Part shown: positions 1-7,820 of the stretch, in pieces
Numbering within the stretch: the stretch's first letter is position 1
Layout: each line of letters opens with the position of its first letter
DNA from: Bacteroidales bacterium UBA4621
Lineage (GTDB): Bacteria; Bacteroidota; Bacteroidia; Bacteroidales; Paludibacteraceae
Direction: 5' to 3'
Assembly: GCA_002387325.1 (NCBI GenBank)
Contig: DGIN01000024.1
Coordinates: 31,470 to 52,194 of the forward strand
DNA length: 20,725 bases
Made by a program: the position numbers and the translations under genes
The notes under the pieces: generated by a model
Told to the model about the DNA's origin: nothing
Databases searched by the model: none
What the model saw: the letters and a program-made list of their open reading frames with translations, nothing else

Positions 1-392
1 GTCTTTTCTCCGTAATGGGTATATGGAGGTGCGGGAAGTGCATAAAGTGCATATTTTTTCCGCAACATTTTTCCGGACAGGATGTTATTCGGGACTTGAC
101 GATGCGGGACGATAAAGAGTTCTATTCAGCCCACCGGGCTTCGTTTTCGCTACGGCACTCAGTGCGCAATGCGCACCTGCCTTACGCTTCACGTCTCCAC
201 AACAGTGCAGGTCTGTTCAGTTTGTGGCAAACTGCCCGCGGGCGTGGCGCCTGCGTCCCGGTGATGGCAGCTATTCCCTGTGGTGGCAGTTGCGGAATAA
301 ATTTGGGCATTACACCATAGTAAAAATATAAAAACATCACTATTTGATGCGGTTACCCTGTCATCCAATAGGCAATGTCATCCGACAGACAA
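1..392. other. Left-edge region without a convincing gene
   Basis: No supported gene lies here. An open frame on the plus strand (15-320, 101 codons) has a composition unlike a bacterial protein (many Cys, Arg, Ser, His and Gly), no recognised domain and no promoter. The stretch from about 100 to 300 is more GC-rich than the AT-rich DNA after 310. It is dense in short inverted repeats: AGCCC/GGGCT at 128-140, GTGCGC/GCGCAC at 162-176, the palindrome GCCCGCGGGC at 234-243 and GGCG/CGCC at 241-251. A perfect 9-base tandem duplication (AAGTGCATA) lies at 36-53. The text has the feel of repeated DNA next to Bacteroides mobile elements, but that is recollection and I cannot confirm it. Confidence 0.4.
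359..392. repeat. 17-base imperfect direct repeat upstream of the gntR promoter
   Basis: Two adjacent 17-base units start with TGTCATCC (359-375 and 376-392) and agree at 14 of 17 positions. They end exactly where the -33 region of the predicted gntR promoter begins. Seen directly; a role as a protein-binding site is inference from position. A near match to half of the downstream palindromic operator (GGTTACCC, 351-358) lies just upstream. Confidence 0.5.
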
Positions 393-424
393 TTTTTATT
401 ATTCAAACTTTTTTTGTACCTTTG
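393..424 (+). promoter_or_regulatory. Predicted promoter of the GntR regulator gene
   Basis: The -7 box TACCTTTG (417-424) matches the Bacteroides consensus TAnnTTTG exactly. A T-rich -33 region (TTTT, 393-396, instead of TTTG) sits 20 bases upstream, within the normal 19-21 base spacing. Transcription would start near 431, leaving a leader of about 18 bases before the ATG at 449. This placement is the main argument against the earlier ATG at 344, which lies upstream of the promoter. Confidence 0.65.
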
Positions 425-448
425 TCGCAGTTTTTCAAATATATTGTT

Positions 449-1147
449 ATGACACACAAACCTCAAGATATTGTGTATGAGTCTATCCGGAAGGCTTTGC
501 AATCCGGGGAACTGAAACCGGGGATGCGTTTGCCTGCCGAACGCAAATTGGCAGAACAGTTTGGCATCAGCCGCGGGTACATACGTGAAGCCCTGCAGAC
601 CTTGGAGACTTATGGAATCATACGCACACAGCCCCAAAGCGGGAGCGTGATAGTCGGATTGGACATAAGTGCTATCGACGGATTATTAACCAACGTGCTG
701 CAACTGAGCAGCCAAGATTTCGCCTCATTAGCAGAAATGAGATGCATTTTGGAAGAAAATGCGGCTAGTCTGTGCGCTCAACGCTGTACCAAATCAGATA
801 TGGCTCTGATAGAAGACAGCCTGAACCAATATATAGAAGCCGCTCAGGCTGGGGACGACGAGCAGCGGCAGGAAGCGGACTTTCACCTGCATCGCTGTAT
901 AGCCGCCGGTGCCCACAATAGCACATTGCAGCAGATGTTAGGCCTCATCACACCCGATATTACCACCATCTACAGGCAACAGCGGGTGTGTCGCCAAGTC
1001 GGTATCAACCCGACAGAAGAACATATCAATATTTGTCGGGCAATAAAAGAGCACGACAGCGAAAAGGCTGCCGTGCTGATGCGGAGACATCTGAGAGGCG
1101 TAGCCGAGTACGCTGCCAGATTGCGTAAAGATACGCCTGTTAACTAA
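449..1147 (+). CDS. GntR-family (FadR/FCD type) regulator, probable alginate operon repressor
   Basis: DNA-binding regulator of 232 residues. An N-terminal winged helix-turn-helix (about residues 5-70; LPAERKLAEQFGISRGYIRE is the recognition region) is followed by an all-helical FCD ligand domain (about 90-222). D144, H148, H192 and H214 are spaced as in the metal-binding pocket of FCD domains, which commonly bind sugar acids. The open frame could begin at 344, but the predicted promoter at 393-424 and the start of homology support the ATG at 449. It is the only regulator in the window; there is no hybrid two-component sensor or SusR-like gene. A GntR repressor (AusR) is known for the Zobellia galactanivorans alginate operon, so a repressor released by an alginate-derived uronate is likely here. 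The likely target is the palindrome at 20532-20543. Its stop codon overlaps the end of the convergent SDR gene by 8 bases. Confidence 0.88.
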   Translation: MTHKPQDIVYESIRKALQSGELKPGMRLPAERKLAEQFGISRGYIREALQTLETYGIIRTQPQSGSVIVGLDISAIDGLLTNVLQLSSQDFASLAEMRCILEENAASLCAQRCTKSDMALIEDSLNQYIEAAQAGDDEQRQEADFHLHRCIAAGAHNSTLQQMLGLITPDITTIYRQQRVCRQVGINPTEEHINICRAIKEHDSEKAAVLMRRHLRGVAEYAARLRKDTPVN

Positions 1148-1895
1148 AGGCAATACCTCCGTTGATATCTATATTGGTGCCGGTGATATAATCACTCTCG
1201 TTGCAGGCAAGGAAAAGTACCAAATCAGCGACATCCTGTGCATCCCCCTCACGCCGGAGCGGATAGATACCTTTCATACGCTCACGGTTTTCCGGTGTAT
1301 TGAAACGGTCGTGGAAAGAGGTGGCTATGGTACCGGGTGCCACTGCGTTGACCCGGATTCCGTCAGGTCCTAGCTCTTTGGCCATAGAGCGTGTGAATAC
1401 TGCAACAGCACCTTTAGCCGTTGCATACATCGATGCACCGGTACCACCGCCATCACGTGCAGCGAGCGAGGAGAAATTGACGATCGAACCGCCATTGGTC
1501 ATATGGGGTACCACCTCACGGGTACAAAGCCAGCACGATTTCATATTCACGTTCATCAGAAAATCATACCAAGCCTCGTCTTGCTCCGTAATCTTCTTGC
1601 GTCCGACGATTCCGCCTACAACATTTACCAGCACATCTATCTGTTCTCCAAAAACTTTTACACCTTCTGCAACCATACGTTTCACATCCTCGGCTTTGGT
1701 CATATCGCCCTGCACTTTGATAGCCTCTCCGCCTTCGGCGTGGATCATCTCCAATGTTTTATCGGCATCATCGGGATTGTCGAAATAGTTAACCACAACT
1801 TTTGCCCCCTCACGAGCCAAAGTCAAACTTACCTGGCGACCGAGGTCGCGTGCGCCACCGGTAACGATAGCGACTTTGTTTTCTAATCTTTTCAT
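1140..1895 (-). CDS. SDR oxidoreductase, probable DEH reductase (DEH to KDG)
   Basis: Classical short-chain dehydrogenase/reductase of 251 residues, cytoplasmic. The Rossmann cofactor motif reads TGGARDLG (residues 12-19), with Asp17 where most family members have Gly. The NNAG-type motif is NVVGG (91-95). The catalytic set is N115, S143, Y157 and K161. In alginate pathways an SDR reduces 4-deoxy-L-erythro-5-hexoseulose uronate (DEH) to 2-keto-3-deoxygluconate (KDG) with NAD(P)H. That role is inferred from its place after KdgF and an ExuT-like carrier; the motifs alone prove only an SDR. A KduD-like or gluconate 5-dehydrogenase activity is the main alternative. It is the last gene of the operon, starts 13 bases after the MFS gene, and overlaps the 3' end of the convergent regulator gene, so no intergenic terminator is possible between them. 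Confidence 0.8.
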   Translation of the reverse strand: MKRLENKVAIVTGGARDLGRQVSLTLAREGAKVVVNYFDNPDDADKTLEMIHAEGGEAIKVQGDMTKAEDVKRMVAEGVKVFGEQIDVLVNVVGGIVGRKKITEQDEAWYDFLMNVNMKSCWLCTREVVPHMTNGGSIVNFSSLAARDGGGTGASMYATAKGAVAVFTRSMAKELGPDGIRVNAVAPGTIATSFHDRFNTPENRERMKGIYPLRREGDAQDVADLVLFLACNESDYITGTNIDINGGIAFS

Positions 1896-1908
1896 ACTTT
1901 TCTTGTTT

Positions 1909-3270
1909 TTATTTATCGGTTATTTTTTCTGTTTGTTCGATATGCGGAGCGCACAAGAATATACTTCCGAGCGACAACGGCACTAACAGAGCCAGCATCA
2001 CGAAAAAACCTGTCCAGTTTCCGTTATTGGTCAGCAGCGGTACCAGATACATTGTACAAAGCGTGCCTAAGGTAGCCGCAGCTCCGCCGATTCCGGATAG
2101 CGAACCTACGGTTTTGCCGGTATGCAAGTCGCTTGCAAGCGTCTGGATATTGGTCATCACAAACTGGAATCCCCCCAATACAAACGCCATCATCACTACA
2201 GCCACCACTGCCGAGTCAGCGGTGGCAGCCACTGACATAGCGGGCAATATAACGCATGCGCCAAGTACCATCGCACACTTACGGGCAAAATTGACGCTCT
2301 TGCCTTTTCCTACCAGCCAACCGCTGAACCAACCGCCGGCAATACTCCCCGCGGCCGCCCCTAAATAAGGCACCCAGGCAGACATCGCCACTTGCTTGAT
2401 ATCCAGTTGGAACACCTCCATCAGATAGATAGGAAGCCACGTAACAAACATCCACCAAATGGGGTCAAGAAAGAAACGACCTAAGATAATGGACCAACTG
2501 CTGCGTGTATGCAGCAACTCCGCCCATGTCTTACTGCGATTGTTGCTGCATACTTTTTCCGGCTGTCCGTCCAGTATATACTGCCGTTCCGTGTCCGTAA
2601 TCCAAGGATGTTCCTTGGGACCTTTCTTGTTTATTATCAGCCAGGGAAACACCCAGATAATACCTAATGAACCGACGACCACGAATGTCCAACGCCAACC
2701 TAACGAAATATAAATCAGCGGTATAATAATCGGAGCCAAAATAGAACCCAAAGAGGCGGCTGCCCCGAAGATACCTTGCGCTAAGGCTCTCTCTTTCTGG
2801 GGGAACCACTCTGCATTGCTTTTGGTCGTACCCGGCCATGGACCCGCCTCGCCCAAACCTAATGCCATACGGAAACCCGCCAGCGACTTAAAGCCTGAAG
2901 ACAACGATGCCAAAGCATCACTGGCACCCCAAAGAATAGCGGAAAAGACAAAACCTTTTCGGGTTCCGATACGATCATATATCTTACCCGATACCAACTG
3001 ACTGACACCATACGCAATCATAAAAAGCATAGATATCAACGCCAGTTGTTGCTTCGCCTGCTGCTGTTGTTCTTCAGGGGAGGCTGTTGTATCTACCAAT
3101 CCCAAGTCAACAGCGATACCCTGTTTCTCCAATTGTTCACTGCCATCCGCTGCCACAATGCGTTGGTTGGTAATAAACATATAATTGAGGGTACCCCTAT
3201 CCAGGTAGTTGATAACGGTTACCAACGCTATCAGCGCAAGTACAACCCATCTGAGTCCTCTTATCTTCAT
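1909..3270 (-). CDS. MFS transporter, ExuT/anion:cation symporter-like uronate carrier
   Basis: Inner-membrane carrier of 453 residues with about 12 hydrophobic segments. NYLDRGTLNY after helix 1 is typical of the anion:cation symporter family (ExuT, GudP), which takes up hexuronates and aldarates by proton symport. GKIYDRIGTRKG after helix 2 is MFS motif A. The likely cargo is unsaturated uronate or DEH passing from periplasm to cytoplasm, next to the KdgF and SDR genes that would process it; cargo is inferred from context. The start is the ATG at 3268-3270, which overlaps the cupin stop codon as ATGA, so translation is probably coupled. A longer frame to 3339 would run into the cupin gene. 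The loop between helices 1 and 2 is long (about 45-50 residues) and contains a Gln-rich stretch. Confidence 0.85.
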   Translation of the reverse strand: MKIRGLRWVVLALIALVTVINYLDRGTLNYMFITNQRIVAADGSEQLEKQGIAVDLGLVDTTASPEEQQQQAKQQLALISMLFMIAYGVSQLVSGKIYDRIGTRKGFVFSAILWGASDALASLSSGFKSLAGFRMALGLGEAGPWPGTTKSNAEWFPQKERALAQGIFGAAASLGSILAPIIIPLIYISLGWRWTFVVVGSLGIIWVFPWLIINKKGPKEHPWITDTERQYILDGQPEKVCSNNRSKTWAELLHTRSSWSIILGRFFLDPIWWMFVTWLPIYLMEVFQLDIKQVAMSAWVPYLGAAAGSIAGGWFSGWLVGKGKSVNFARKCAMVLGACVILPAMSVAATADSAVVAVVMMAFVLGGFQFVMTNIQTLASDLHTGKTVGSLSGIGGAAATLGTLCTMYLVPLLTNNGNWTGFFVMLALLVPLSLGSIFLCAPHIEQTEKITDK

Positions 3271-3611
3271 TTGCCCAGGAAATCGGCTCGCATCGGCGAG
3301 AATACATCTATCAACATTCCTTCTTCCAAGCAAACACAACCGTGAAGAAAGTCCGGCTCAATGTAGTAGGCATCGCCACCGGACAAAATTTTCTTCTCTT
3401 CCCCTATCTGCAATTCAAACCTACCGCTCACCACATAGGTAACCTGCGATTGGTAATGCTCGTGCGGAGTGCCTGTTGCCCCCTTTTCAAAGCACACCTT
3501 TACCAACATAATCTGACCGTCATATGCCATCACTTGGCGGCGGATACCGGGAGCTATACTCTCCCATTGCACATCTTTCTCAAAGACAAATGCTGCACTT
3601 CTTGTTTTCAT
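3267..3611 (-). CDS. kdgF: KdgF-like cupin: linearises unsaturated uronate monomer
   Basis: Single-domain cupin of 114 residues, cytoplasmic (no signal peptide). Presumed metal ligands are H50, H52, Q56 and H90, in the two cupin motifs PHEHYQSQVTYVVSG and EPDFLHG. The C-terminal DVFSPMR segment carries D102, F104 and R108, which correspond to active-site residues described for KdgF. KdgF converts the 4,5-unsaturated monouronate released by pectate and alginate lyases into its open-chain ketone (DEH). It lies 18 bases after the esterase gene and overlaps the MFS start by 4 bases. Length and motif order are normal for the family. Confidence 0.88.
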   Translation of the reverse strand: MKTRSAAFVFEKDVQWESIAPGIRRQVMAYDGQIMLVKVCFEKGATGTPHEHYQSQVTYVVSGRFELQIGEEKKILSGGDAYYIEPDFLHGCVCLEEGMLIDVFSPMRADFLGK

Positions 3612-3629
3612 ATCACAATAGATTTTAGT

Positions 3630-4991
3630 TTATTTCATCAGTTCATTATACAACCATTCCGCACGCATATCTTTATGCTCAGGATACTGCCAATGGGCGC
3701 AATCCAACGGAGTAAACAACTCTTTTTTGCAACTGAGAGTATTATACACCGAGTAAGTGGAAGTCGGGCAGCATACCTGATCATTGTAGCCTATCTGCAT
3801 CCATATCGGGCATTTTACGAACCGTGCGAAATTCACCACATCATAATACTCTCCGGCACGCACTTTCTGCTCCACCACAGCCTCAACGGCATCCGCACGC
3901 TGGACTTGTCGTTTGGCATCGTAAACCGGACGGTTGCGGAAAAAACGCGGCCATCCCCCTACCCTGCCGTGTACATAACCCGCCAGTTCCGCCATAGCGG
4001 GATAACACACCGCAGCCGCTTTGATACGCGGGTCGAGAGCCGCATTCACAATGGTCAATGCTCCTCCCTGACTGCCGCCGAAGCAACCGATCCTGGTAGT
4101 ATCCACACAAGGCAGAAAACAGAGAAGATCCACGGTCTTGACCGTTCCAGCATACACTTTGCGGTAATAATACTGCTCGCGGTCGTCCTGATGTATCGTA
4201 TTGTAATCCCGCAATGCATTGGCACGCAAATCATCATACACCTGTTGCGGCATATTTACAGAAATACCGTTGATTCCCATCTCTATTGTAATCACACCGC
4301 GTTCCGGGAAAAAACCACGCACACCGGGATGCGGTTTGACCCCTGCCCCTGGCCATTGGATAACAGCAGGGTAACGGTGCGTAGCATTTGTATCTGTGGG
4401 ATTCACACCCTTGGGGACACACAGCGTACCATACAGATACTGCCCCTCGGCAAAATTCTGGAAACGTACCTCGTATGCATCGCAATAGGGCGTTGAAAGA
4501 GCAGGCATTGGCGTAAACACCGGTTCCAACGGAATTTCACGGCATTTGGCTATCGTCTGTTTCCAGAAACGTTGGAAATCCTTCGGCAACTGCGTGGTCG
4601 GTTCTATCTCCTCCGGGGCAAATGCCAGATTGATATAGTTGGTATAGGTCTTTCCACCGACCTCCACTGACACTGTCAGCGTCTTGAAGCCGGGTTCGTT
4701 CAGCCCCTGTAAAGAAAGACATACCTCTCCGTCTTTTCCCGAGAATATACGCCCCTCCGTTTCCGCCGGTCTCAACTCCGGTCCCCACGAATAGGTCATT
4801 TCTATATTCGGGACAGGCACATAGTGGCAAATAGGAGCCACCTCTATCTCCACCTGTTCTCCTACCGCATATACCCAATCCGCATGGGAAGGGGCAAAAC
4901 GTATTGATACATAATCACGTTGATTGGTTTTCTGCCCGCATACCACAACGGTCATCAGGCAGAAGAATAGCAAAAAAAGTGTCTTTTTCAT
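3630..4991 (-). CDS. CE7-like acetyl esterase (acetylxylan esterase/cephalosporin-C deacetylase fold)
   Basis: Exported alpha/beta hydrolase of 453 residues. A signal peptide (about 1-19) is followed by a beta-rich region (about 25-130) and the hydrolase domain (about 135-453). GGSQGG gives the nucleophile S307; GYNDQVCCPTSTY, very typical of the CE7/AXE1 family, gives D404; the His is probably H433 in DCAHWQYPEH. Family members remove acetyl groups from polysaccharides or oligosaccharides. In an alginate locus the natural target would be the 2-O/3-O-acetyl groups on mannuronate of bacterial alginate; that is inference. The Cys at the end of the signal sequence is preceded by Val, so this is not a convincing lipoprotein. 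The ATG at 4989-4991 was chosen because the signal peptide begins there, one base after the stop of the preceding lyase gene; the open frame extends to 5132 inside that gene. Confidence 0.8.
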   Translation of the reverse strand: MKKTLFLLFFCLMTVVVCGQKTNQRDYVSIRFAPSHADWVYAVGEQVEIEVAPICHYVPVPNIEMTYSWGPELRPAETEGRIFSGKDGEVCLSLQGLNEPGFKTLTVSVEVGGKTYTNYINLAFAPEEIEPTTQLPKDFQRFWKQTIAKCREIPLEPVFTPMPALSTPYCDAYEVRFQNFAEGQYLYGTLCVPKGVNPTDTNATHRYPAVIQWPGAGVKPHPGVRGFFPERGVITIEMGINGISVNMPQQVYDDLRANALRDYNTIHQDDREQYYYRKVYAGTVKTVDLLCFLPCVDTTRIGCFGGSQGGALTIVNAALDPRIKAAAVCYPAMAELAGYVHGRVGGWPRFFRNRPVYDAKRQVQRADAVEAVVEQKVRAGEYYDVVNFARFVKCPIWMQIGYNDQVCCPTSTYSVYNTLSCKKELFTPLDCAHWQYPEHKDMRAEWLYNELMK

Positions 4992-4992
4992 T

Positions 4993-6168
4993 TTAGTAAA
5001 GCCAACGGCGATTGGTTGTTTTGATATTGTTTTTGTATGTTGCAAGCACTTCCGCATAGTTGCGTTCTGGGAAATAGGTCTGTACCCTATACAGCAACCA
5101 CCATAAGTTCTCTTGCTGCTTATCCCAATCATTGATTTGCTGATAAGGCCAACTCTCTATCGGTTTCCCCAAAAACGGCATCAGAAAATCCAAGGCTGCC
5201 ACTATCCGTGTACGCGCCGCAGTATCCTGCTCCAGCACGGGATAACCGGCTGCATAACAAGCCTCCACATAATCAATGATATGCGTCAGGTTGTACACCG
5301 AATAACCGAAACCGCGTGTTCGCCTCAACTCCTCAGGCTGAGACCCGTCCGCACGTATCTGCGGTATCAGTCGGCGCTCCGTAAAACTATGCCGATAAAC
5401 ATCCGCCAACGAATCACACCCTGCGAAAGCAGCATATACCATCAGTTGCACATGGTATGCCGTACCGTGATTATTGCGGCATTGGTCTTCCTCTAACGCT
5501 TGGGGTGTACGGGTCAGCCAATCCACATATTGCCTGAACCATGATTGAAGGCTATCCGTATCCGCTTCCGTCCACGATGGAGATTTCTTCATAACGGAAA
5601 CCACATTCGGAATAAACAACATCGAATAACTATCCAGCACCCCCTCGTGCCGACCTTTGTTATTATTGCGTCCCAATACCACCTGCGAATACGACATATT
5701 CGGATTCATACGCGTCTGCGGCGTAATGTACCATGCACGGAGACAATCGGCACATTTGGAAGCATACACTTCCTCTCCTGTATAAAAATACGCCAATGAC
5801 AAAACCTCCACCTGCTTCTTGAAGTTGGATAACGCCTCACGCCCCAACCCTTTGGTTGCAGGATTGACTATTCCGTCCTTGCGGATGTAAGGCAAACCGT
5901 CCGCCGTTTCCGGATTAGGCCACCAATACCGCGCCATCGAATAGTAGTCATGCACATCACCGGAGGGGGCAGGCTGACTCTGGTCTAAAATACTGCTCGG
6001 CTCTTGCGGAAGCAACCTGTCCGCTGCACGGATAAGTGCAGAGCGTGACTCCGGAGCAAGCCCCTCCTCACGAATCTGCTCCATTCGCAATAAGTTCCAT
6101 ACGGTTTCTGCCCCGATGAATGTCTGACGGGCAAATGCAAAAAATAAAATCAATATATACTTCTTCAT
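4993..6168 (-). CDS. Alginate lyase-fold protein (PF05426; PL38/PL5-like)
   Basis: Exported enzyme of 392 residues including Met. Signal peptide MKKYILILFFAFARQTFIGA (1-20), then an alpha/alpha-barrel domain. Recognised marks of PF05426 are DYYSMARYWWPNP (74-86), PYIRKDGIVNP (93-103), the catalytic RNNHG (231-235) and the RRTRGFGY region (282-289). The family cleaves alginate or other glycuronans by beta-elimination; the Asn-His pair and a Tyr are the expected catalytic residues. A PL38 enzyme from an alginate-using Bacteroides ovatus PUL that also has PL6 and PL17 is a known parallel, which supports PL38 over PL5; the subfamily needs a search. The start at 6168 is two bases after the stop of the beta-helix gene. 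An alternative ATG at 6183 would overlap that gene and spoil the signal peptide. No lipobox, so probably periplasmic or secreted. Confidence 0.8.
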   Translation of the reverse strand: MKKYILILFFAFARQTFIGAETVWNLLRMEQIREEGLAPESRSALIRAADRLLPQEPSSILDQSQPAPSGDVHDYYSMARYWWPNPETADGLPYIRKDGIVNPATKGLGREALSNFKKQVEVLSLAYFYTGEEVYASKCADCLRAWYITPQTRMNPNMSYSQVVLGRNNNKGRHEGVLDSYSMLFIPNVVSVMKKSPSWTEADTDSLQSWFRQYVDWLTRTPQALEEDQCRNNHGTAYHVQLMVYAAFAGCDSLADVYRHSFTERRLIPQIRADGSQPEELRRTRGFGYSVYNLTHIIDYVEACYAAGYPVLEQDTAARTRIVAALDFLMPFLGKPIESWPYQQINDWDKQQENLWWLLYRVQTYFPERNYAEVLATYKNNIKTTNRRWLY

Positions 6169-6170
6169 AA

Positions 6171-7787
6171 TCAATAAATACATTGTCCGGTAGGCAGATA
6201 CAGATGGCCCGCATACGAGATGCACCAACAACCCTTGTTCCATTGCCGGACAGTCTTGTTGGCAGCAGGTACCTCCACAACATTCATACCGTTTCTTCTT
6301 CGGTTCAGCTGGTACAGATACAGAGAAGGTATTTCCAACCCCTCCATGTTTGTCCCCTCTACATACCCCAACGGAAAAGAAGACGCTTTTACGGGAGTCC
6401 CTGTTATCTCCTTGACTTTGCAGCCTATCGCCCAGTTGTTCGCCGTGGGAGGTTGTTGCAAACCTATCACACCATAATCCGCGTCCGCATCGCAGTTCCA
6501 AAGCACACTGTTCACTGCCGCCCAACCATGACCCGTTCCCATAGCCACTCTGTTATACAATCCTAACACGAACTTACGCCGCAATTGCTGCTCCTTATGC
6601 CCGTCGTATAACATACCCTGCGTCCACTGCCGATGACCCTCATTGGCATTCTGTATCGAATCGCTGACACAATACAGAAACACATTCCCGGACGTGGTGG
6701 AAGTGCCGTTGGAAACATAATGGTGACGTCCGTTCCGGGCATAGCAATGACTGAACAGATTCAATTGCGAATGTAAATACGTATTGAAATTATACATCCG
6801 TTCTCCGGTTACAATCCCTACAGGATCTATCGCACTGCAATTGACAAAAGTCGAACGCCTGCAAGCCTCCGTGATAATACCCGAATGACCGAACCCCACA
6901 AACGTGCATTCGCGTGCCCATACATTCTCCGCCGAACGGAAACGCAGCGTGTTCCAAGCGTGATTCTCGTCCGTACCGCCTTCCGATTCCACCTCTATAC
7001 GCAGATTTTCAATACCGCTGTCCATAACGGTTCCTTTCATATTCGGCACATATACGTACATTGCTGATAATGACTTTCGGAGAGTATAAAACACAGGGGC
7101 ATCTATCGATATGCAATTGCCCTCTATCGCCGTAATGTATCGATGATATACAATCGGCAATTGTCCTTCCGTCCAACGCTCATCCGGGGCATTGCGATTG
7201 CTCGGATCTGGGTACGGCACACCGCCGAAATCCACAGCCTGTAACCATTTTTTCGTACACGGATGGTAGATAATCAACGGCTCACCCACATGATACACTT
7301 GGGCATTGGCTACATGTATCTTATTCGAACCGCACACTACCGAATCATCGGTTATATATTGTTTTGTACCTTCAGTCTCCGTCTGTCCCCAAATACGCGA
7401 TGAGATGCCAACCACTACTACATCGCGCTGGTGAGGTGTATCGCCCGTTGCACGCAATACCGTATTGCTCAACGTATCTTCACCTGCCCCCGCTCCGCGA
7501 AGCACTATACCGGAATAAGGTATCCTGATAGTACCGCACACACGGTACAAACCCGCTTCTAAAACAACAGCACCACGATACCCCATTGCATCGGGCTCTC
7601 TCTGACCTGCCATATCTATGGCGGATTGAATATGAGCCGTGTTGTCTCCTGCTACCGGTGCAATACGGCATACCTCCGCAAGGTCAGGTATTTCGGCATC
7701 ACCGCCACGATACCCTGCATGGCTGAAATCAGGCAAATCCGCCAAAACAGCAGGAACCCAAAACAATATGGTCAACAGCATTTTCAT
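6171..7787 (-). CDS. Exported right-handed beta-helix protein, candidate uronan lyase or epimerase
   Basis: 538-residue protein with a signal peptide (MKMLLTILFWVPAVLA, 1-16) and a pectate lyase-like right-handed parallel beta-helix. Its N-terminal part (GYRGGDAEIPDL, then GDNTAHIQSAIDMA, then GAVVLEAGLYRV) is the standard cap and first coil of such enzymes. The conserved-looking centre has clustered polar and charged residues: NGRHHYVSNGTSTTSGN, EGHRQWTQGMLYDG and GHGWAAVNS. It lacks the PL6 marks (EVEII followed by Lys and, 21 residues on, Arg) and is not one of the PL families I recognise. In this locus a lyase, a mannuronan C5-epimerase or a hydrolase for a side residue are all possible; no activity can be assigned. 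Its start follows the only sizeable gap inside the operon (7788-7879), which holds an 11-base repeat array and a hairpin. Confidence 0.7.
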   Translation of the reverse strand: MKMLLTILFWVPAVLADLPDFSHAGYRGGDAEIPDLAEVCRIAPVAGDNTAHIQSAIDMAGQREPDAMGYRGAVVLEAGLYRVCGTIRIPYSGIVLRGAGAGEDTLSNTVLRATGDTPHQRDVVVVGISSRIWGQTETEGTKQYITDDSVVCGSNKIHVANAQVYHVGEPLIIYHPCTKKWLQAVDFGGVPYPDPSNRNAPDERWTEGQLPIVYHRYITAIEGNCISIDAPVFYTLRKSLSAMYVYVPNMKGTVMDSGIENLRIEVESEGGTDENHAWNTLRFRSAENVWARECTFVGFGHSGIITEACRRSTFVNCSAIDPVGIVTGERMYNFNTYLHSQLNLFSHCYARNGRHHYVSNGTSTTSGNVFLYCVSDSIQNANEGHRQWTQGMLYDGHKEQQLRRKFVLGLYNRVAMGTGHGWAAVNSVLWNCDADADYGVIGLQQPPTANNWAIGCKVKEITGTPVKASSFPLGYVEGTNMEGLEIPSLYLYQLNRRRNGMNVVEVPAANKTVRQWNKGCWCISYAGHLYLPTGQCIY

Positions 7788-7820
7788 TTTACCTATATAT
7801 ATCTTTACCGTAACCGCATC

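Noticed and set aside
15..320. 101-codon open frame on the plus strand
   Set aside because: Composition and lack of domain, promoter or plausible start context argue against a gene; the region is described as non-coding, possibly element-derived.
3342..4496. 384-codon open frame on the plus strand opposite the cupin and esterase genes
   Set aside because: Shadow of the esterase coding strand: rich in His, Arg, Thr and Ile with no domain, while the minus strand encodes a clear CE7-like esterase.
4933..4991. Lipoprotein signal in the esterase
   Set aside because: The Cys is preceded by Val at the -1 position, which signal peptidase II does not normally accept.
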